This document shows positions 59,020 through 64,000 of a stretch of DNA of 64,000 nucleotides, piece after piece; position 1 is the first letter of the stretch, and each line of letters starts with the position of its first letter. The stretch lies in the NCBI RefSeq assembly GCF_048595595.1, contig NZ_CP184347.1, one strand, 5' to 3'. Both the position numbers and the translations under genes were made by a program. The DNA is from Bacteroides pyogenes_A. Its GTDB lineage: Bacteria > Bacteroidota > Bacteroidia > Bacteroidales > Bacteroidaceae. The notes beneath the pieces are model-generated. The model did no database searches, was not told the DNA's origin, and saw nothing but the letters and a program-made list of their open reading frames with translations.

Positions 59020-61677
59020 ATGATAGTTTGCATAGCCGAAAAGCCCTCTGTGGCACGTGATATAGCCGAAGTGCTCGGCGCCCGCGACCGGAAGGAGGGA
59101 TATATCGAAGGAAACGGATACCGGGTGACTTGGACGTTCGGTCATCTCTGTACGCTTAAAGAGCCGCACGAATATACGCCGACATGGAAGTCGTGGAACT
59201 TGGGCAGCCTGCCGATGATTCCGCCCCGTTTCGGTATCAAGCTTATCAGCAACCCCACTTACGAGAAGCAGTTCCGCATCATCGAGAGCCTGATGCAACA
59301 GGCAGACGAGATAATCAATTGCGGCGATGCCGGGCAAGAGGGAGAGTTGATTCAGCGTTGGGTGATGCAAAAGGCGGGCGCGCGCTGTCCGGTGAAGCGC
59401 CTGTGGATTTCTTCGCTTACCGAAGAGGCAATCCGCGAAGGATTTGCCCGGCTCCGAGACCAGAACGAGTTTCAGTCTTTGTACGAGGCGGGGCTCTCAA
59501 GGGCGGTGGGCGACTGGTTGCTGGGGATGAACGCCACGAGGCTTTACACCGTGAAGTACGGGCAGAACAGGCAGGTACTTTCCATCGGACGGGTACAGAC
59601 GCCTACGCTCGCACTCATCGTGAACAGGCAGTTGGAAATCGAAAACTTCCGCCCCAAGCAATATTGGGAGTTGAAGACGACGTACCGCGACACGGTCTTT
59701 TCGGCTTTGATACGCAAGAGCGACGAGGAGATAGCGGCGGAGGAAGAGAAAAACGGCGGAAAGAAGAAAATCGATAATCCCGGTATCGACCCTATCGCCG
59801 GACGTGAGGAAGGCGAAGCATTGGTGGAACGTATCAAGGAGTTGCCTTTTACGGTGACCGGCATCAGTAAGAAAGACGGAAAAGAATACCCTCCTCGTTT
59901 GTTCGACCTGACTTCCCTTCAGGTGGAATGTAATAAAAAGTTCGCTTATTCGGCGGACGAGACGTTGAAACTCATCCAATCGCTTTATGAAAAGAAGGTG
60001 GCTACCTATCCGCGTGTGGATACCACGTTTCTGAGCGATGACATCTATCCGAAATGTCCCGCCATCCTGAAAGGCCTGCGCGACTATGAGACGCTGACGG
60101 CGCCGCTGGCGGGAGGGAAGCTCCTGAAGTCGAAAAAGGTGTTCGACAATTCGAAGGTGACCGATCACCACGCCATCATTCCCACCGGAGTGCATCCGCA
60201 GAATCTGACGGATATGGAGCGCAGGGTGTTCGACCTGATAGCCCGTCGGTTTATCGCCGTGTTTTATCCCGACTGCAAAGTTGCTACCACCACCGTGATG
60301 GGAAAGGTGGAAGAAATAGAGTTCAAGGTGACAGGGAAACAAGTACTGCATCCGGGATGGAAGGTCGTTTTCTCCAGCGGGCAGGGAGAATCCGGGCAAG
60401 GAGCGGGGCACGGACGGGGAGAGTCCGGACAAAACGCAGGGCATGAGCAAACGGATACGGAGCAAGACGGGGGACAGGAAGAGGAACGCAGCCTGCCTCG
60501 CTTCGTGAAAGGGGAGAGCGGCCCTCATCTGCCCGATTTGAACGAGAAATGGACACAGCCGCCGAGACCGTACACGGAAGCTACTCTGCTCCGGGCGATG
60601 GAAACGGCGGGTAAACTGGTGGATAACGACGAGTTGCGCGATGCGTTGAAAGAGAACGGAATCGGTCGTCCTTCCACGCGTGCCGCCATCATCGAAACGC
60701 TGTTCAAGCGGAATTACATTCGTAAAGAACGGAAAAACCTCATCGCCACACCCACAGGGGTGGAACTGATACAACTCATTCGCGAAGAACTGTTGAAGTC
60801 GGCGGAGCTGACCGGTATCTGGGAGAAAAAGCTGCGTGAGATCGAGAAGAAGACATACGATGCCCGCCAGTTTTTGGAAGAACTCAAGCAAATGGTTTCG
60901 GAGATCGTCATGAGTGTATTGTCGGATAATACGAATCGCCGGATCACGATTCAAGAGGCTGCCGCTCATGCAACAGACAAGAGTGCGGAAACAACCAAGA
61001 AACGGGAACGGAAATCGACACCCTCAGGGGAGAAGAAAAGAGAAATAAAAGGCAACTCTACAAGGAAAAAAACAGCTGCTCCCAACGTGACGGTTTCGGG
61101 AGCGGCAAATGAACAAGTCGTTGTTCCCGACGTGCATAATCCGGAAGCGACAACTGAACAAGCAGCAGTTCCTGATGCGCTGAATCCGAAAGCAACAAAT
61201 GGACAAACAGCCGCTTCCAACGTGACGGTTTCAGGAGTGGCAACTAAGCAAGCAGCCATTCCCGATGCACTGAATGCGGAAGCGACAAATGGACAGGAAG
61301 CGGCTCCCAACATGACGGTTTCGGGAGCGGCAACTAAGCAAACTGCCGTTCCCGATGCACTGAATGCGGAAGCGACAAATGGACAGGAATCGGCTCCCAA
61401 CGTGACGGTTTCGGGAGCGGCAAATGAACAAGCAAACGCTTCCGGCGTACTGAATGCGGAAGCGACAAATGAACAGGAAGCTGCTCCCAACATGATGGTT
61501 TCGGGAGCGGCAACTAAGCAAACCGCCGTTCCCGATGCTTTGAATCCGAAAGCGGACGATGAGTGGGTAGGTACTCCCTGTCCGCAATGCGGCAAAGGAA
61601 CCCTTATCAAAGGAAAAGCAGCCTATGGCTGCTCCGAGTGGAGGAACGGCTGTACATATCGCAAGCCGTTCTCCTAA
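59020..61677 (+). CDS. topB: DNA topoisomerase III with repeated linker
   Basis: 885 residues from MIVCIAEKPS. Toprim domain at the start (IAEKPSVARDIAEVLG, NCGDAGQEGELIQRW), type IA core with SIGRVQTPTLALI, and catalytic Tyr330 in ATYPRVD. A low-complexity Gly/Gln/Glu insert (SGQGESGQGAGHGRGESGQ) interrupts the core near residue 460. After the core (about residue 660) comes a long linker of roughly 30-residue repeats, then a C-terminal topoisomerase zinc ribbon (CPQCGKGTLIKGK, CSEWRNGC). The enzyme decatenates and relaxes DNA. It may belong to a mobile or accessory region, since topB copies are common on Bacteroides elements. No plasmid genes are nearby. Confidence 0.93.
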   Translation: MIVCIAEKPSVARDIAEVLGARDRKEGYIEGNGYRVTWTFGHLCTLKEPHEYTPTWKSWNLGSLPMIPPRFGIKLISNPTYEKQFRIIESLMQQADEIINCGDAGQEGELIQRWVMQKAGARCPVKRLWISSLTEEAIREGFARLRDQNEFQSLYEAGLSRAVGDWLLGMNATRLYTVKYGQNRQVLSIGRVQTPTLALIVNRQLEIENFRPKQYWELKTTYRDTVFSALIRKSDEEIAAEEEKNGGKKKIDNPGIDPIAGREEGEALVERIKELPFTVTGISKKDGKEYPPRLFDLTSLQVECNKKFAYSADETLKLIQSLYEKKVATYPRVDTTFLSDDIYPKCPAILKGLRDYETLTAPLAGGKLLKSKKVFDNSKVTDHHAIIPTGVHPQNLTDMERRVFDLIARRFIAVFYPDCKVATTTVMGKVEEIEFKVTGKQVLHPGWKVVFSSGQGESGQGAGHGRGESGQNAGHEQTDTEQDGGQEEERSLPRFVKGESGPHLPDLNEKWTQPPRPYTEATLLRAMETAGKLVDNDELRDALKENGIGRPSTRAAIIETLFKRNYIRKERKNLIATPTGVELIQLIREELLKSAELTGIWEKKLREIEKKTYDARQFLEELKQMVSEIVMSVLSDNTNRRITIQEAAAHATDKSAETTKKRERKSTPSGEKKREIKGNSTRKKTAAPNVTVSGAANEQVVVPDVHNPEATTEQAAVPDALNPKATNGQTAASNVTVSGVATKQAAIPDALNAEATNGQEAAPNMTVSGAATKQTAVPDALNAEATNGQESAPNVTVSGAANEQANASGVLNAEATNEQEAAPNMMVSGAATKQTAVPDALNPKADDEWVGTPCPQCGKGTLIKGKAAYGCSEWRNGCTYRKPFS
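61078..61554 (+). repeat. intragenic tandem repeat, about 90 bp, in topB
   Basis: Encodes successive versions of [NxTVSGAATKQTAVPDALN] plus AEATNGQEAAP, about five copies, the first with an extra 15-residue sub-repeat (VPDVHNPEATTEQAA, then VPDALNPKATNGQTA). Copies are 30 residues and stay in frame. They link the topoisomerase core to the zinc ribbon. Confidence 0.85.
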
Positions 61678-61678
61678 G

Positions 61679-62039
61679 GTTTGTTGTTTACCGGTAGTGG
61701 AAATGAGACGTGAAACGATGTCGCCCATTCCTAAGATACGGTCGGTTTGTTGTTTATCGGTAGTGTAAATGAAACCGTACCCAGACTCTTCATCAATGCG
61801 GGTGTTCCATCTTTATTGTTTATCGGTAGTGCAAATCAAACTTGGTAAACCATTCTCCTTCGGGGAGCGGACGCCCGTTTGTTGTCTACCGGTAGTGGAA
61901 ATGAGACCTCCGCAAGTACAGAAGAAAGGGGTTCCGTTTATGTTTGCTGTCTACCGGTAGTAGGAAATGAGACCCTGATTTGCCGGTAGATGGCGTTGCT
62001 GGTTTTACCCTTATCGTCTACCGATAGTGCAAATGAAAC
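61679..62039. CRISPR. CRISPR-like array without cas genes, six repeats
   Basis: Repeats of about 31 bases at 61679-61709, 61745-61775, 61811-61841, 61877-61907, 61942-61973 and 62009-62039. The 3' ends (GArAC) recur every 66 bases exactly. Conserved core CGGTAGTGnAAATGArAC, preceded by TTGTTGTyTAy in most copies. The five intervening sequences are 34-35 bases and unrelated to each other. Repeats are degenerate, which is atypical for an active array. The first starts 2 bases after the topB stop and the last contains the dipeptidase 3' end. No cas gene or leader is visible within the window. Confidence 0.6.
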
Positions 62040-63382
62040 TCTATCACGGCTTCAATTCCTTTGCGGAAAATATCCAGTGAGAAGTTCTCGTTCGGCGAAT
62101 GGATGGCGTCCGATTCGAGACCGAATCCCATCAGTACGGTTTTGATGCCCAACACCTGTTCGAACGTAGAGATGATGGGAATACTTCCTCCGCGTCTCAC
62201 AGCCAGCGGCTTTTTGCCGAAAGCAATCTCGAATCCTTTTTCTGCCGCCTGATAAGCCGGGAGCGAGATGGGGCAGACGTAGCCTTGTCCGCCGTGCATC
62301 GGCGTAACTTTCACCTGCACGCTTTCGGGGGCGATGCTGAGAATGTAGTCGGCAAACATCCGGGAGATTTTGTGATGGTCTTGATGCGGAACCAGACGAC
62401 AAGAGACTTTGGCATACGCTTTCGAGGGGAGCACCGTCTTGGAGCCTTCGCCCGTATAGCCTCCCCATATACCGCAAACGTCGAACGAGGGGCGGCAACT
62501 GTTTCGTTCGAGCGTGCTGTATCCCTTTTCACCGGAAAGGGCCTTCACGCCGATGGATTCTTTGTATTTCTTTTCGTCGAAAGGAATGCGGGCAATCATC
62601 TCCCTTTCCGCTTGCGGCACTTCTTCTACTTCATCGTAAAAGCCGGGCACGGTGATTCGTCCGTCGTCGTCTTTCACCTTGCTGATGATTTCACAGAGCA
62701 CGTTGATGGGATTGGCTACCGCTCCGCCGAAATGTCCGGAATGAAGGTCGCGGTTCGGACCGGTGACCTCTATCTCCCAATAAGCCAATCCGCGTAGTCC
62801 CGTAGTAAGCGACGGGAGGTCGGCTCCCAGCATGCTGGTGTCCGAAACCAGAATAACGTCGGCTTTCAGCAGCTCCTTGTGTTCTTCGCAGAACGCTTCG
62901 AGGCTCGGAGATCCGATTTCCTCTTCTCCTTCGAAGATGAACTTTACATTGTTCTTCAGCAAGTTGTTTTTTACGAGATATTCGAAAGCTTTTACCTGAA
63001 TGAACGACTGTCCTTTATCATCGTCCGCTCCGCGTGCCCAAATGTATCCGTCTCTTATTTCCGGTTCGAAAGGACGGCTTTTCCACAAATCCAGAGGTTC
63101 GGCGGGCATAACGTCGTAATGCGCGTACACCAGTACGGTCTTGGCTTGCGGGTCTACCATCTTTTGCCCGAATACGATCGGATTGCCTTTCGACGGCATT
63201 ACCGTCACTTCGTCGGCTCCTGCCTCGAGCAATAACTCTTGCCAGCGTTGCGCGCATGCCAGCATATCGTTGTGATGTTCGGGCAAGGCGCTGATGCTGG
63301 GAATACGGATAAGACTGAATAGATCTTCGATGAATCGGGGTTCGTTTGCTGCGATGTATTTCTGAATTTCGTTCATTTTCAT
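62018..63382 (-). CDS. M20 family dipeptidase
   Basis: About 454 residues from MKMNEIQKY (an adjacent Met at 63376 is equally likely; the longer frame to 63418 has no added domain). Zinc-dependent aminoacyl/carboxypeptidase fold: metal ligand segments VYAHYDVMPAEP, ARGADDDKGQ and FEGEEEIGSPS, and HSGHFGG in the lid domain. Resembles cytosolic PepV/CNDP-like dipeptidases. The C-terminal residues FHLHYR and the TAG stop are encoded by the last unit of the CRISPR-like array, so the original 3' end may have been altered. Ends convergently with topB. Confidence 0.9.
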   Translation of the reverse strand: MKMNEIQKYIAANEPRFIEDLFSLIRIPSISALPEHHNDMLACAQRWQELLLEAGADEVTVMPSKGNPIVFGQKMVDPQAKTVLVYAHYDVMPAEPLDLWKSRPFEPEIRDGYIWARGADDDKGQSFIQVKAFEYLVKNNLLKNNVKFIFEGEEEIGSPSLEAFCEEHKELLKADVILVSDTSMLGADLPSLTTGLRGLAYWEIEVTGPNRDLHSGHFGGAVANPINVLCEIISKVKDDDGRITVPGFYDEVEEVPQAEREMIARIPFDEKKYKESIGVKALSGEKGYSTLERNSCRPSFDVCGIWGGYTGEGSKTVLPSKAYAKVSCRLVPHQDHHKISRMFADYILSIAPESVQVKVTPMHGGQGYVCPISLPAYQAAEKGFEIAFGKKPLAVRRGGSIPIISTFEQVLGIKTVLMGFGLESDAIHSPNENFSLDIFRKGIEAVIEFHLHYR

Positions 63383-63491
63383 TGATTTTATAGAGAGCAT
63401 CCGGGAGGCGTCAGGCATAAACTTTCCCGGCGCAGCTTGTGTCGGCGGGAGAGAACTTATGAAGCGAACTTCCCAACTGCTTTCCCGTTGT

Positions 63492-64000
63492 TTATAATTG
63501 CGTTGTTTTGTCTAACAGATAATAGTCGAGTATAGTGATGGCCGCCATTGCTTCCACGATGGGCACGGCTCTTGGCAGCACGCATGCGTCGTGTCGTCCG
63601 CGCGCTTTCAGAGTAGTGTCCACTCCGTCGATGTTGACCGTTTCCTGCTCCATTAATATGGTGGCTATCGGCTTGAATACCACGCGGAAATAGATGTCTT
63701 CGCCGTTGCTGATGCCTCCCTGTATGCCGCCGGAATTGTTGGTATGCGTTTCAATTCGTCCCTTATTGTTGTAAAACACGTCGTTCTGTTCGGAACCTTT
63801 CATCTTGATTCCTTTGAATCCGATGCCGTATTCGAACGCTTTGGCGGCGTTGATGGTGAGCATTCCATTGGCCAAAGCGGCCTGAAGTTTTCCGAAAACC
63901 GGTTGCCCCAATCCGATGGGACATCCTTTGATGACGCACGTCAGCGTACCGCCGATAGTATCTCCTTCACCTTTCACCTTATAGATAAGATCGGCCATTT
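63492..64000 (-). CDS. aroC: chorismate synthase, C-terminal part
   Basis: Only the C-terminal ~169 residues are in the window; the gene continues past the right edge. Family landmarks visible are GEGDTIGGTLTCVIKG, GLGQPVFGKLQAALANGMLTINAAKAFEYGIGF, NNSGGIQGGISNGEDIYFRVVFKP and GRHDACVLPRAVPIVEAM. The enzyme makes chorismate from 5-enolpyruvylshikimate-3-phosphate with reduced FMN, the last step of the shikimate pathway. It lies 109 bases upstream of the dipeptidase on the same strand. Confidence 0.94.
   Translation of the reverse strand, partial: MADLIYKVKGEGDTIGGTLTCVIKGCPIGLGQPVFGKLQAALANGMLTINAAKAFEYGIGFKGIKMKGSEQNDVFYNNKGRIETHTNNSGGIQGGISNGEDIYFRVVFKPIATILMEQETVNIDGVDTTLKARGRHDACVLPRAVPIVEAMAAITILDYYLLDKTTQL

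Noticed and set aside
59497..60969. 490-codon minus-strand open frame inside topB
   Set aside because: Antisense to conserved topoisomerase core; no start context or recognisable domain.
60966..61610. Minus-strand frame with regular Ser/Ala/Cys repeats
   Set aside because: The repetition simply mirrors the 90-bp repeats of topB on the other strand.
61679..62039. Simple tandem duplication of the dipeptidase 3' end
   Set aside because: The segments between repeats are unrelated to one another, so whole 66-bp units were not duplicated.

Overview
The window is chromosomal DNA of a gut Bacteroides-type bacterium (family Bacteroidaceae; species not decided). Support comes from the many TAnnTTTG promoter -7 boxes with little Shine-Dalgarno signal, lipoproteins with short Asp-rich stretches after the lipobox Cys, several GH92 mannosidases, a NigD-like lipoprotein, a fimbrillin-like protein, an HU-HIG type DNA-binding protein and a B12-dependent methylmalonyl-CoA mutase. 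Most of it is conserved core genome broken by small accessory patches.

Layout. 0.1-9.5 kb: MATE exporter, small surface or lipoprotein genes, an S41 protease lipoprotein, the yraN-mmcQ-birA operon, tadA, and psd-pssA-DUF4834 (phosphatidylethanolamine synthesis). 9.7-15.8 kb: dnaE and trxA, separated by an IS4-family insertion sequence. 15.9-26 kb: three GH92 genes, interrupted by an AlbA_2/RecG-like regulator whose C-terminal winged helix is out of frame behind an 11-bp tandem repeat, and by an SRPBCC protein. 26.3-30 kb: a frameshifted DJ-1/PfpI gene, a 22-bp tandem repeat array, and alaS. 30-41 kb: M23 peptidase and MerR regulator; a same-strand series parA-parB-DUF5683-lytic transglycosylase-rel; surE-lpxB; a NigD-like lipoprotein. 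41-50 kb: rsfS-ftsH-cdsA, tRNA-Gln, a YidE/AspT-type transporter behind a cobalamin riboswitch, two beta-barrel proteins, a decayed lipoprotein gene and a cytidylate-kinase-like gene. 50.6-54.7 kb: mutA-mutB. 54.7-64 kb: a GC-rich accessory stretch with a mosaic fimbrillin-like gene, an HU-like gene and topB with an internally repeated linker; then a CRISPR-like array of 66-bp period, an M20 dipeptidase and the 3' part of aroC.

How the parts relate. Psd, PssA and CdsA supply phospholipid synthesis; LpxB supplies lipid A. The methylmalonyl-CoA mutase is the B12-dependent step joining succinate to propionate, and 4 kb away a B12 riboswitch precedes a putative carboxylate antiporter. This suggests, as inference only, that transporter expression follows B12 supply and the succinate/propionate balance.

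The points most worth a second look are the cas-less CRISPR-like array whose last repeat supplies the dipeptidase stop codon, the riboswitch-transporter pairing, the 11-bp repeat that could switch a DNA-binding domain on or off, the GH92 protein with Gln in place of the usual catalytic Glu, and two unrelated arrays of 22-bp units.
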